Assembly (NCBI GenBank): GCA_021156225.1 | Contig: JAJNBN010000218.1 | Location: forward strand, 1 to 7,436 | Direction: 5' to 3' | Length of the DNA: 7,436 nucleotides | Origin: Verrucomicrobiota bacterium | Lineage (GTDB): Bacteria; Verrucomicrobiota; Verrucomicrobiia; Limisphaerales; JAEYXS01 | Shown here: positions 1 to 6,453 of the stretch, piece by piece | Numbering within the stretch: the first letter of the stretch is position 1 | Layout of the letters: the number at the start of each line of letters is the position of its first letter | Notes under the pieces: model-generated | Told to the model about the DNA's origin: nothing | Database searches by the model: none | Seen by the model: only the letters and a program-made list of their open reading frames with translations | Translations under genes and position numbers: made by a program

Positions 1-604
1 GCGCCGAAATCTTCACCCTGTTCCCAAACCGCATCAGCTCCGGAATCTTCCCCGGCGATTTCATCAACGCCCACGCTAGCTTGCCGAAATCCATCGTCAT
101 CTCCGGCGTCATCAGCTCATTGAAATTGAGCGGCAGGTTCTCATTCGCCGCATCCGAGATCACCCGGAACGTCGCCGCCGGTATCCCCTGCTCCGCGCAC
201 ATCTGCCGGATGATCCCCGACTCCATCTCCACCGCATCACACTTCGTCTGGGCAAAAAGAGCGGCCTTCTCCTGCGCGGTGATGGCGACGGTCGTAGCGC
301 AATAGTAAGTCCCCGGCTTCGCCCCCGTCTGGAGCAACTTCTGGGTCAGCGGGAAACCGGTATCCGCATTCAAAAGCAACGATTCTGGCGGCAATGCCGG
401 ATTCAATCCCCCGGCGTAACCGCAGGTTATGACCATGTCCGGTTTGCCCTCTGCCAACGCCGCCGTGAACGCCTTGCGCGTATTCTTCGCCCCCATGCCC
501 GTGACGAGGATTCGCACATCCGGACGATTGGCCACCAGCGGACGAAACGGCGCAGCTTCTTCTTTTACAGCGAAGCAGATGAGGATTCTAGTTTGCTCGG
601 ACAT
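1..604 (-). CDS. PNP/UDP-family nucleosidase or phosphorylase, candidate HpnG (3' end outside window)
   Basis: Reading leftward from ATG at 604, the frame stays open for 201 codons to the window edge, so the C-terminus is missing. Visible family features are a phosphate/ribose-binding glycine segment VTGMGAKNT (residues 34-42), CGYAGGLNP (61-69), the ribose-contacting VEMES (125-129), and RVISD (147-151) with the acidic residue expected to act on the purine base. These are hallmarks of the purine nucleoside phosphorylase / MTA-SAH nucleosidase superfamily, which cleaves N-glycosidic bonds in the cytosol. A squalene-hopene cyclase gene lies about 1 kb away on the same strand, so the best specific guess is HpnG, the hopanoid-associated enzyme that releases adenine from adenosylhopane. 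MTA/SAH nucleosidase or futalosine hydrolase remain possible. No clear Shine-Dalgarno sequence precedes the ATG. The family call is secure; the substrate is inference. Confidence 0.85.
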   Translation of the reverse strand, partial: MSEQTRILICFAVKEEAAPFRPLVANRPDVRILVTGMGAKNTRKAFTAALAEGKPDMVITCGYAGGLNPALPPESLLLNADTGFPLTQKLLQTGAKPGTYYCATTVAITAQEKAALFAQTKCDAVEMESGIIRQMCAEQGIPAATFRVISDAANENLPLNFNELMTPEMTMDFGKLAWALMKSPGKIPELMRFGNRVKISA

Positions 605-712
605 TTACGGTAAAACGTGAGAAAGGGTGATATGACGGAGCGCGATTGGGGTAAAGGGAGAATATGAGATAAAATCAGCCTGCAGCCAGCAAACGGGATA
701 GGAGAGGGCCGG

Positions 713-779
713 ATGAATATTACACCACCGAATCGCAACCATTTGAAAACAAGCAAGTTAAGCATGAATGAATATTACA
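713..779. repeat. 12-base direct repeat ATGAATATTACA, two copies
   Basis: ATGAATATTACA occurs exactly at 713-724 and again at 768-779, with start points 55 bases apart, in the spacer upstream of the membrane-protein gene. Two copies about five helical turns apart could be paired regulator sites. A chance repeat in AT-rich DNA is also plausible. Confidence 0.4.
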
Positions 780-812
780 AAATGCAAGACGTCGAATTTT
801 CGGAATTAAGCT

Positions 813-817
813 AAGGA
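813..817 (+). promoter_or_regulatory. Possible Shine-Dalgarno sequence AAGGA for the 830 start
   Basis: AAGGA ends 12 bases before the ATG at 830. That spacing is longer than usual, but it is the only purine-rich match near this start. Confidence 0.35.
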
Positions 818-829
818 ATAGACACCATT

Positions 830-1448
830 ATGAAAAATGCTGCTGGGGAAACAAATCTGCAGGGCAGTCTACCACCGCCCTTCCCTATTACATCCACTCT
901 AAAGAAAACTACGTTTCATTTCTGGATAGGTATCGGATCGGCGATAATTGTCGGCATCATCTTGTTGATTACGGTTGCTGGAAAAGTGACCAATGCAGCC
1001 CAGATGAAAGCCCGGGTACAAGCGATTGAGAGACTGTCGGAATTAACTCCAAATGTCGGTGACAGACTGATGCAAGCTGAGAGGCTTTGCACACAGCAAG
1101 GTTACTCTCTATTCAAAACTATGACGCAACAGGGAGGCACGTTCATGCCAGCCACGCACCGGGGATGAGGGAGGCTGGAAGTTTCACGACATATACTTGG
1201 TGGAAAGCAATGGTCGCCAAATCAATATGATGATGAGCGAAGTGCAGGAAAACCCTTTAATTTTCATGGGAAAATACTTCACACCAGAAATTAAAAAGAC
1301 TTTGTCTTTCAGCAAAGATGCTGTGGAAGCGTATCTGGAACTTAAAAAATCTCAGGAGCCAAGACGAGGAGCCTCACAAAAAGAGGATACTAGTGGGCTT
1401 GAGCTACTGCATATGATGCTTGGTTTGATGAATCATCACGGCAGATGA
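830..1448 (+). pseudogene. Frameshifted gene for a single-pass membrane protein of unknown function
   Basis: I do not recognise the family. From ATG 830 the first frame encodes 112 residues and stops at 1166-1168. It has a proline-containing N-terminus, two lysines (25-26), and a hydrophobic helix at about residues 30-50, then a polar segment. By the positive-inside rule the N-terminus would be cytoplasmic and the rest periplasmic. The next frame (+1) opens after a TGA at 1122-1124 and runs to a stop at 1446-1448. It encodes a coding-like stretch beginning GDEGGWKFHDIYLVESNGR. Dropping one G from the run at 1161-1164 joins the two halves into a single protein of about 205 residues with no internal stop. 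This suggests a recent disabling frameshift, a sequencing or assembly error, or, less likely, programmed frameshifting. The alternative is two separate small ORFs, but the second has only a TTG start at 1197 and no clear ribosome site. Base composition is AT-richer than the flanking genes. Confidence 0.55.
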
Positions 1449-1646
1449 CAGCGGGCGCGTTGATCATCAATAAATCCTCTCGTATCCACATACTCAGAAC
1501 TTCGCCAGCGTAAGGTGAAGATATCGGTCCCTGCGTTACTCGTCTGTGTAACAATTTCGGCAAAGGATGACACTGCAGCCATCCTGACTAGCACAAGACA
1601 TTTGCCGATTCACATCGGCTGCTAAGTGATCGGGTCGGCGACGGCT
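1449..1646. other. Convergent intergenic spacer
   Basis: This spacer lies between the 3' ends of the rightward membrane-protein gene and the leftward cyclase gene. I see no coding sequence or RNA gene here. It contains overlapping inverted repeats (listed separately) but no T-run typical of an intrinsic terminator on either strand. Confidence 0.5.
1557..1619. repeat. Nested and mutually exclusive inverted repeats
   Basis: TCGGCAAA at 1557-1564 is complementary to TTTGCCGA at 1601-1608, enclosing a smaller GGATG/CATCC pair (1565-1569 with 1580-1584). The segment GCCGAT at 1604-1609 can instead pair with ATCGGC at 1614-1619 across a TCAC loop. The two foldings compete for the same bases. Neither is followed by a T-run, so a 3'-end processing or weak termination role is only a guess. 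Confidence 0.35.
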
Positions 1647-3740
1647 TTAGTGCGTGCCGTTCAAATGCACCCCATTGTGCCCGTTGAGATGCGCCTTGCC
1701 ATTACCGTTCGTAGCAGGGCTGACGATCGGCACCTCAGCATGCCCATTCCGCGCCGCCTCAGCCGCTTTGGCTTTGGTGAGCAACTGCTTATAGGTCGCC
1801 AGTGCGAGGAGCGGCCAGGAGTTCCGATACATGTCGTACTTGAGGTAGAACACTTTCGGGAAACCGGTGCCGGTGACTTCGCTCTCCGACCACGAACCGT
1901 CCTGATTCTGCGTGCGGACGAGATATTCGATACCGCGCTGCACACTCGGCCGGAACGGATCATCGAACGCAAGCAAGCCCATGACCGCCCACGCGGTCTG
2001 CGAAGCGGTGCTGGGCCCCTGCCCTTTGTAAACCGGGTCGTCGTAGGTGTTGCAGCGTTCGCCCCAACCACCATCAGGGAGCTGGACACTCTCGAGCCAA
2101 TCACGACCGCGCATGAGCCAGGGCTGGTTCATGTTCACCTTCAGGGCGCGCATGCCGCGCAAGACCTGCCAGGTGCCGTAGATGTAATTCACACCCCAGC
2201 GACCGTACCAGGAGCCGTCGTCTTCCTGCTCGTCTTTCACGAACTGGATGCCGCGCTTGATCTGCGGGTGATCGACAGAATAATTCTCGTATCCGAGCAG
2301 TTCCAGGATGCGCGCGGTGATGTCCGCACACTCAGGATCGAGCATGGCGTTGTGGTCCGCGAAAGGCACTTTCTCCAAAATACCTTTCGTGCAGTCCTTG
2401 TCGAAGGCCGCCCAACCGCCGTCTTTGCACTGGAAAGCCATCATCCAATCCATCCCGCGCTTGAAGCTTTCATCGCGCCGTTTCGGATTGTCCGTGGGGA
2501 TTAGGCGCAGGGCGAGGAGCACCATGGCGGTATCGTCCACGTCCGGATTCCACTTGTTTGCGTATTCGAAAACCCAGCCGCTGGGTTCCACGTTCACGGG
2601 ATTCTTGTGATACCAGTCACCGCGGAAACGGATCTCCTTGTCCATGATCCACTCCGCCGCTTTCTTCATCTGCGGATGCTCGGCCGGCACACCGGATTCG
2701 CGCAAGGCGATGGCCACGATGGCGCTGTCCCACACGGGCGAGAAGCACGGCTCGATGCGCATGCTGTCCACCGTATGATGCTCCAGCTTCTTCAACTCAC
2801 GCACCGCACGGACCAGTTCTGGATGATCATCCGCGTAGCCAAGGGCCTTCAACGCGATGACCGCATTGAGCATCGCCGGGAAAATCGCCGCGAGACCGTC
2901 CGAGCCTTCAAAACGTTCCACCATCCATTCCTCACAACGCTTCAGCGCGCGACGACGGAAAGGATGGATGCCCGCTTGCGCGAAGAGTTCCGCGAACTTG
3001 TGCAGGCCATCCAGCGACATGAAGAAATTCCGCCAGGTGAACCATTCCGGATCACGCGGCAACGCCAGGTCGCGTTCGTGGAAGCCTTCCACGTAGAGTT
3101 CATCCAGCGAGATGGGCAGCTTCCGCGTGGGCTTGAAATGATTGATGATGGCCAACGGCACCAGCATGGCGCGGGACCAATTGCTCATGTCCCAGAAGTT
3201 CACATGGAACCACTTGCCGATCAGCAGGACTTCGCAGGGAATCGTGGGCAGATACTTCCAAGGGAACAGGCCGATGAGGGCGAGGTAGAGCTTGGAGAAG
3301 GTGTTCATCCGGGGAACACCACCGAGATTCTTCGCCATCTCGCGGGCACGCAGCATGCGCGGGTCCTTCAGCGGGACACCCGCCAGCTTCAAGGCGAGGT
3401 ACGCCTTGATGGTAGCGTTCACCTCGGAAGGGCCGCCGTAGTAGATATTCCAGCCGCCATCCGGCAACTGCATGGACAGGATGTGATTGACGGCGCGTCG
3501 CTGCCATTCGAGGTCCACGCTGCCATCCCAGTGATGGTAGGCCACCATGTCCGAGACCAGCGTGGAATCCACCATCAGTTCGCCGATCCAGTAGCCCTCG
3601 GGCTTCTGCTCCCGCAAAAGATATTGTTGAGAACGGTGGATGGCACCATCAGGGGACACAGGAGCGCCCGGCAGTTCCAGACCGGACTGCCGCAACGATT
3701 TCTCGGAGATACGACTGGCATCAAACAACGGATTCGACAC
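1647..3740 (-). CDS. shc: Squalene-hopene cyclase
   Basis: This complete gene of 697 residues encodes the class II terpene cyclase that converts squalene to hopene/hopanol, the first committed step of hopanoid synthesis. The enzyme is monotopic on the inner membrane. The catalytic DXDDTA motif is intact as DVDDTA at residues 400-405. QW repeats of the form QxxDGxW are spread along the protein: QLPDGGW (91-97), QCKDGGW (437-443), QEDDGSW (505-511), QLPDGGW (553-559) and QNQDGSW (611-617). They are followed by the typical late segment GTGFPKVFYLKYDMYRNSWP (623-642). The start is GTG at 3740; no upstream ATG and no clear Shine-Dalgarno sequence is visible, so initiation may be weak or leaderless. 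The protein exceeds the usual roughly 630-660 residues because of an Asn/Gly/His-rich tail after residue 652. A squalene rather than oxidosqualene substrate is inferred from the bacterial family. The nucleosidase on the same strand may act later in the same pathway. Confidence 0.97.
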   Translation of the reverse strand: MSNPLFDASRISEKSLRQSGLELPGAPVSPDGAIHRSQQYLLREQKPEGYWIGELMVDSTLVSDMVAYHHWDGSVDLEWQRRAVNHILSMQLPDGGWNIYYGGPSEVNATIKAYLALKLAGVPLKDPRMLRAREMAKNLGGVPRMNTFSKLYLALIGLFPWKYLPTIPCEVLLIGKWFHVNFWDMSNWSRAMLVPLAIINHFKPTRKLPISLDELYVEGFHERDLALPRDPEWFTWRNFFMSLDGLHKFAELFAQAGIHPFRRRALKRCEEWMVERFEGSDGLAAIFPAMLNAVIALKALGYADDHPELVRAVRELKKLEHHTVDSMRIEPCFSPVWDSAIVAIALRESGVPAEHPQMKKAAEWIMDKEIRFRGDWYHKNPVNVEPSGWVFEYANKWNPDVDDTAMVLLALRLIPTDNPKRRDESFKRGMDWMMAFQCKDGGWAAFDKDCTKGILEKVPFADHNAMLDPECADITARILELLGYENYSVDHPQIKRGIQFVKDEQEDDGSWYGRWGVNYIYGTWQVLRGMRALKVNMNQPWLMRGRDWLESVQLPDGGWGERCNTYDDPVYKGQGPSTASQTAWAVMGLLAFDDPFRPSVQRGIEYLVRTQNQDGSWSESEVTGTGFPKVFYLKYDMYRNSWPLLALATYKQLLTKAKAAEAARNGHAEVPIVSPATNGNGKAHLNGHNGVHLNGTH

Positions 3741-4003
3741 GCGGAGTAATTTGGTAGGCTGTAACCTTACTGTAAAGAATTAATGGCCCTTTTTAGCCGA
3801 TGTGAGTCAGACTAATGAAGAAGATTCATGAACCATAACCTGTTTATTACGAGAGACTTAATAAGCAGCCGCACATCCCATCCAACGAACGCGTAAAGTC
3901 GCCCGGTTATCTGACTTTGTCAAATTGGCGGCCGCCTGTCGCTCTCAAAACCCGTATTCCCCCGACTTGTTTTTTTGGGGCCGTTGGGTAGTGTGCCGCA
4001 CTC
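3741..4003. other. Divergent intergenic region between shc and dapF
   Basis: This region of about 260 bases must contain the promoters of both the leftward cyclase gene and the rightward dapF. No consensus promoter pair could be assigned with confidence. On the minus strand a TTTACA hexamer lies shortly upstream of the cyclase start, but its matching -10 is poor. On the plus strand TTGTCA near 3918 has no good -10. A perfect 10-base palindrome GGCGGCCGCC sits at 3927-3936, and a run of seven or more T lies just upstream of the dapF start. No gene was found. Confidence 0.45.
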
Positions 4004-4813
4004 ATGACGTTGCAATTTACGAAGATGAACGGGGCCGGGAATGATTTCATTCTCCTCGATAACCGGGCGGGAAATATCAAGCTCACCCGCGAACAGGTCG
4101 TGCAGTTGTGCCATCGCCAGCGGGGCATCGGCGCGGATGGCATCATGCTCCTGGTCCCCTGCACCTCGGGCAAGGCGGACTGGGCCTGGCAATTTTACAA
4201 CAGCGACGGCAGCGATGCCGAGATGTGCGGCAACGGCGCCCGGTGCTTCGCCCGCTACATCCAGAAGCTGACGGGCGTGAAGGACCGCACCTCCTTTGAG
4301 ACGGTAGCTGGCGTCATCAGCGCGACCTTCCATGGCGAGCGTGTGACCGTGAACCTCACCACTCCCCGCGATTTGCGCCTGAGCGAGCAAGTTCCGTTGA
4401 AGACGGGTGCCTCTGCTATTCATTCCCTGAATACGGGTGTGCCACACGCCATCCTCTTCGTGCCGGATGCCGATCAGGCGATGGTCGCCCAAGTGGGTTC
4501 CGAAGTGCGCTATCACGATCACTTCAAGCCGCGCGGGACGAACGTGAATTTCGTGCAATTGAAGGGACCGAACTTCATCCGCGTGCGCACCTACGAACGC
4601 GGGGTGGAAGGCGAAACCCTCGCCTGCGGCACCGGCGTAAGCGCCGCGGCGATGATCTCGGCGAAGGTCCACGGCTTCACCTCCCCCGTGAAGGTGCAGG
4701 TACAAGGTGGCGATCTGCTGGAAGTAGGCTTCAAAGAAGCCAACGGCGGCTTCGCTGATGTGTCCTTGAACGGACCGGCGGACTTCGCCTTCGAAGGAAC
4801 CATCACGCTCTAA
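4004..4813 (+). CDS. dapF: Diaminopimelate epimerase
   Basis: This complete gene of 269 residues is close to the usual length of about 275. DapF is a cytosolic, cofactor-independent epimerase that interconverts LL- and meso-diaminopimelate, supplying lysine and the peptidoglycan cross-linking residue. The two-cysteine active site is intact: Cys75 in MCGNGAR (74-80) and Cys208 in ACGTG (207-211). Supporting family signatures are FTKMNGAGNDF (5-15), GIGADG (41-46), YNSDGSDAEMCGNG (65-78), GVPHAI (145-150), RGTNVNFV (177-184) and ERGVEGETLACGTG (198-211). The start is ATG at 4004, matching the conserved N-terminus; only a weak G-rich stretch lies upstream as a ribosome site. It stands alone, divergent from shc and convergent with the DUF71 operon, and is followed at once by a strong hairpin terminator. 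Identification is secure. Confidence 0.98.
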   Translation: MTLQFTKMNGAGNDFILLDNRAGNIKLTREQVVQLCHRQRGIGADGIMLLVPCTSGKADWAWQFYNSDGSDAEMCGNGARCFARYIQKLTGVKDRTSFETVAGVISATFHGERVTVNLTTPRDLRLSEQVPLKTGASAIHSLNTGVPHAILFVPDADQAMVAQVGSEVRYHDHFKPRGTNVNFVQLKGPNFIRVRTYERGVEGETLACGTGVSAAAMISAKVHGFTSPVKVQVQGGDLLEVGFKEANGGFADVSLNGPADFAFEGTITL

Positions 4814-4829
4814 GCTGACTTTTTCACAC

Positions 4830-4872
4830 AATGGCTGGAGTGGTTGCGAAACCGCTTCAGCCATTTATTTTT
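4830..4872 (+). terminator. Intrinsic terminator of dapF
   Basis: A 16-base-pair stem (4830-4845 with 4850-4865, two G-T wobbles, no bulges) closes a GCGA tetraloop of the GNRA type. It is followed on the plus strand by a T-rich tail ending at 4872. It begins 17 bases after the dapF stop codon. The right arm overlaps the last codons and stop of the opposing DUF71 gene. On the minus strand no T-run follows the hairpin, so it is best read as a plus-strand terminator, though the hairpin could also stabilise the 3' end of the opposing transcript. Confidence 0.85.
4841..4856. repeat. 16-base sequence shared with the receptor gene
   Basis: TGGTTGCGAAACCGCT at 4841-4856, spanning the loop of the dapF terminator, is repeated exactly and in the same orientation at 7406-7421 inside the receptor gene. 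Both copies contain the self-complementary core GGTT-GCGA-AACC. No longer similarity extends around them. Confidence 0.5.
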
Positions 4873-5750
4873 GCCTGCAAACATTGTGGACACATGCAAT
4901 CCACCTCGGGGCCTGCAATCGGTCCTACCGCTGGCAATCCCTGACACCAGCATTCGCCCCCGCCCTGCCCCGGTCCGCAAAAGAACGCTTTTCCGCACTG
5001 GCTGCACCGCTTGGCTTTCGTAGGCCGCGTCATCTCACGCGGTAAAGCAAAGTTCAATTCCGCCTCCGTCGGTGCTTGGCTGGGCAGCAGCAGACGCGCA
5101 TTTCCGATCTGCAGATAAGCCAGATCACCACGATTGATTACCTGCGTTTCGCTAAGCTCCAAGCGACGATCGAACCCCGGCCCATCCAGCACCAGCGTGT
5201 GATATTCCCCCTGCTCTCCGCACACATCCAGGCCCGTATCCTTATGTAATTGCGACAACTCCTCCAATGCCTTGCGGTCGATACGTCGCCCCACCCAAGC
5301 AGGGGTCAGCCCCACCGGTTTGACACAAGAGAAGACCACATTAAATCCCGCTGCCAGAATCGCCCCCATGATGTCCCAGCGCGACTTCTTCCACAGCGGC
5401 GTTAACACCTCGAGGCCCAGTGGCTCCGCACAGGTGCGGATGAAATTCGGCTGCCCTGCCACCTGATCGATATCCCCCGTGATCAAGGTATCAATGCCTT
5501 CAGCCTTCAAGACCTCCATCTGCTTACGATAACCCGCGTCGTAAGGTGCCTCGATATTTAGGATGCGATGCTTAAAGCCCAATGCTACAGCCTGTAACGA
5601 CATCACGGGCAACGGATGCGCCAGAAATTCAGCCTCCGGTGGCGCGAACGTCACCAACTCCTTCACCACGATCCCACGCTTCACCGCCAGATATAGCGCC
5701 AGCGCCGAATCTTTTCCACCCGTCCATAATACTACCGCGTTTTGACTCAT
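4857..5750 (-). CDS. DUF71/COG2102 (Dph6-type) ATP pyrophosphatase with C-terminal cysteine-rich CWC-type domain
   Basis: This protein of 297 residues starts at ATG 5750, which shares its A with the upstream gene's stop (TGATG), implying translational coupling. GTG at 5753 is an alternative start. The N-terminal adenine-nucleotide alpha-hydrolase domain carries the PP-loop TGGKDS (10-15). The DUF71 signature GEQGEYHT is at 178-185, so ATP-dependent activation of a carboxylate for amide formation is expected, as in diphthine-ammonia ligase. Bacteria lack diphthamide, and the receptor gene upstream suggests a B12-related substrate. After residue about 245 comes an eight-cysteine tail: C249-x2-C252, C258, C267-x-C269 (CWC) and C285-x-C287-x2-C290, resembling the short cysteine-rich CWC family and probably binding zinc or another metal. 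The fusion differs from eukaryotic Dph6, which carries YjgF-like domains. The enzyme class is secure; substrate and tail function are inferred. Confidence 0.9.
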   Translation of the reverse strand: MSQNAVVLWTGGKDSALALYLAVKRGIVVKELVTFAPPEAEFLAHPLPVMSLQAVALGFKHRILNIEAPYDAGYRKQMEVLKAEGIDTLITGDIDQVAGQPNFIRTCAEPLGLEVLTPLWKKSRWDIMGAILAAGFNVVFSCVKPVGLTPAWVGRRIDRKALEELSQLHKDTGLDVCGEQGEYHTLVLDGPGFDRRLELSETQVINRGDLAYLQIGNARLLLPSQAPTEAELNFALPREMTRPTKAKRCSQCGKAFFCGPGQGGGECWCQGLPAVGPIAGPEVDCMCPQCLQAKING

Positions 5751-6433
5751 CACATCACACCCGCCGCAGCGAGTTGATAATCAACGTAGGCAAAACCGTT
5801 CCGCTTGTAACGCTCTCTTTCCGCCACCACCAGTGGCCCACCCTTAAAATCCGGACTTGTATAAACCAACGTGTGAAACTCGCCATTCTCTCCGCATGGG
5901 TCAGCCTTTTCCGGCAAATCCCACAACAATTCCGCATCAAACTCCCTGCCCGCAAATGTCTCATCGATTTGCTTCGGGTCCACGCACACCAGCTTCGCCC
6001 GAAACCCTCGCTCGATAAATTCCAGCGCCAGCTTCTTCGTATCGCGATTCCAAAGCGGATAAATCGCCTCCATTCCCAATCGCTCCATGAACTTGTCCCG
6101 ATACGCTTTGATATCCGCCAGAAACAAATCTCCATACACCACCCGTCTGATGCCTTGCGTCTGAAATGGATTTAATGCCTCCGCCCAACCCTGTTCATAC
6201 TCCACATTGCTCGCACCTTCGTTCAACCAAATCTCCACCAGCGGCAAGCAGAGCGCCTTCGCCTGTGCCTGGATGATCTTGCGGTGAATCCCGTGCATCG
6301 CATTCCGGTCGCGTCCGTGATGAAACGTGGTGACCAGGGCCGCCACCTGGAACGCACTGGAACGGCGGATGGCATGCAGCGCGAGTGCGCTGTCCTTTCC
6401 ACCGCTCCAGGCTATTAATATCGATTCAGGCAT
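5750..6433 (-). CDS. DUF71/COG2102 (Dph6-type) ATP pyrophosphatase
   Basis: This complete protein of 227 residues is about the length of a single DUF71 domain. The PP-loop SGGKDS is at residues 10-15. A central segment VVYGDLFLADIKAYRDKF (98-115) followed by YPLW (125-128) matches the family core, and the substrate-side signature GENGEFHT is at 181-188. Relatives include diphthine-ammonia ligase of archaea and eukaryotes. A bacterial subgroup next to btuB genes was predicted by comparative genomics to act in vitamin B12 salvage, and the BtuB-like receptor just upstream fits that. ATG at 6433 is chosen over an in-frame TTG at 6436 because GAGG (minus-strand reading of 6441-6444) is 7 bases from the ATG. 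The gene lies about 20 bases after the receptor stop and overlaps the next gene by one base. It is a distant paralogue of that neighbour but lacks the cysteine tail. Confidence 0.92.
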   Translation of the reverse strand: MPESILIAWSGGKDSALALHAIRRSSAFQVAALVTTFHHGRDRNAMHGIHRKIIQAQAKALCLPLVEIWLNEGASNVEYEQGWAEALNPFQTQGIRRVVYGDLFLADIKAYRDKFMERLGMEAIYPLWNRDTKKLALEFIERGFRAKLVCVDPKQIDETFAGREFDAELLWDLPEKADPCGENGEFHTLVYTSPDFKGGPLVVAERERYKRNGFAYVDYQLAAAGVM

Positions 6434-6440
6434 CAACTTA

Positions 6441-6444
6441 CCTC
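6441..6444 (-). promoter_or_regulatory. Shine-Dalgarno sequence GAGG for the first DUF71 gene
   Basis: On the minus strand TGAGGTAAG places GAGG 7 bases before ATG 6433 and only 4 before TTG 6436. This supports the ATG as the start and independent ribosome loading between the receptor and the DUF71 gene. Confidence 0.65.
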
Positions 6445-6453
6445 AGGACCAAA

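Larger units (their letters stand above)
605..829. other. Divergent intergenic region, AT-rich
   Basis: This spacer separates the leftward nucleosidase gene from the rightward membrane-protein gene, so it should hold both promoters. I could not identify a convincing -35/-10 pair in either direction. A TTGAAA hexamer at 743-748 lacks a good -10 partner. The spacer carries a 12-base direct repeat, listed separately. The open frame running leftward from 765 overlaps the start of the nucleosidase gene and resembles no protein I know. Confidence 0.5.

Noticed and set aside
565..765. Small minus-strand open frame upstream of the nucleosidase, hydrophobic N-terminus
   Set aside because: It overlaps the nucleosidase start in another frame, has no ribosome site and no recognisable features; the hydrophobic start could pass for a signal peptide but is not convincing.
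1604..1619. GCCGAT-TCAC-ATCGGC hairpin as terminator of the cyclase gene
   Set aside because: The stem is only six pairs and no T-run follows on either strand, so it does not meet the usual standard for an intrinsic terminator.
1626..2504. Plus-strand open frame of about 292 codons opposite the 3' half of the cyclase gene
   Set aside because: Same reasoning: antisense to a verified gene, biased composition, no family features.
2607..3749. Long plus-strand open frame (about 380 codons) opposite the cyclase gene
   Set aside because: It lies entirely antisense to the clearly conserved cyclase, and its predicted protein is His/Arg/Gln-rich with no recognisable motif. Long antisense frames are expected in GC-rich genes.
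3927..3936. GGCGGCCGCC perfect palindrome in the shc-dapF spacer as a possible operator
   Set aside because: A single short GC-only palindrome is common in GC-rich DNA, and no second copy or clear promoter lies beside it.
3920..4864. Minus-strand open frame of about 314 codons opposite dapF
   Set aside because: It covers the whole of dapF and its terminator in antisense and has no recognisable motif. The dapF reading has both catalytic cysteines.
5582..6175. Plus-strand open frame across the junction of the two DUF71 genes
   Set aside because: It runs antisense to two genes with intact catalytic motifs and has a low-quality, Pro/Arg/His-rich translation.
4857..6433. Reading the two DUF71 genes as one gene split by a frameshift
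   Set aside because: Each has its own complete PP-loop and GExGExHT signature and its own start, so they are tandem paralogues, not two pieces of one protein.
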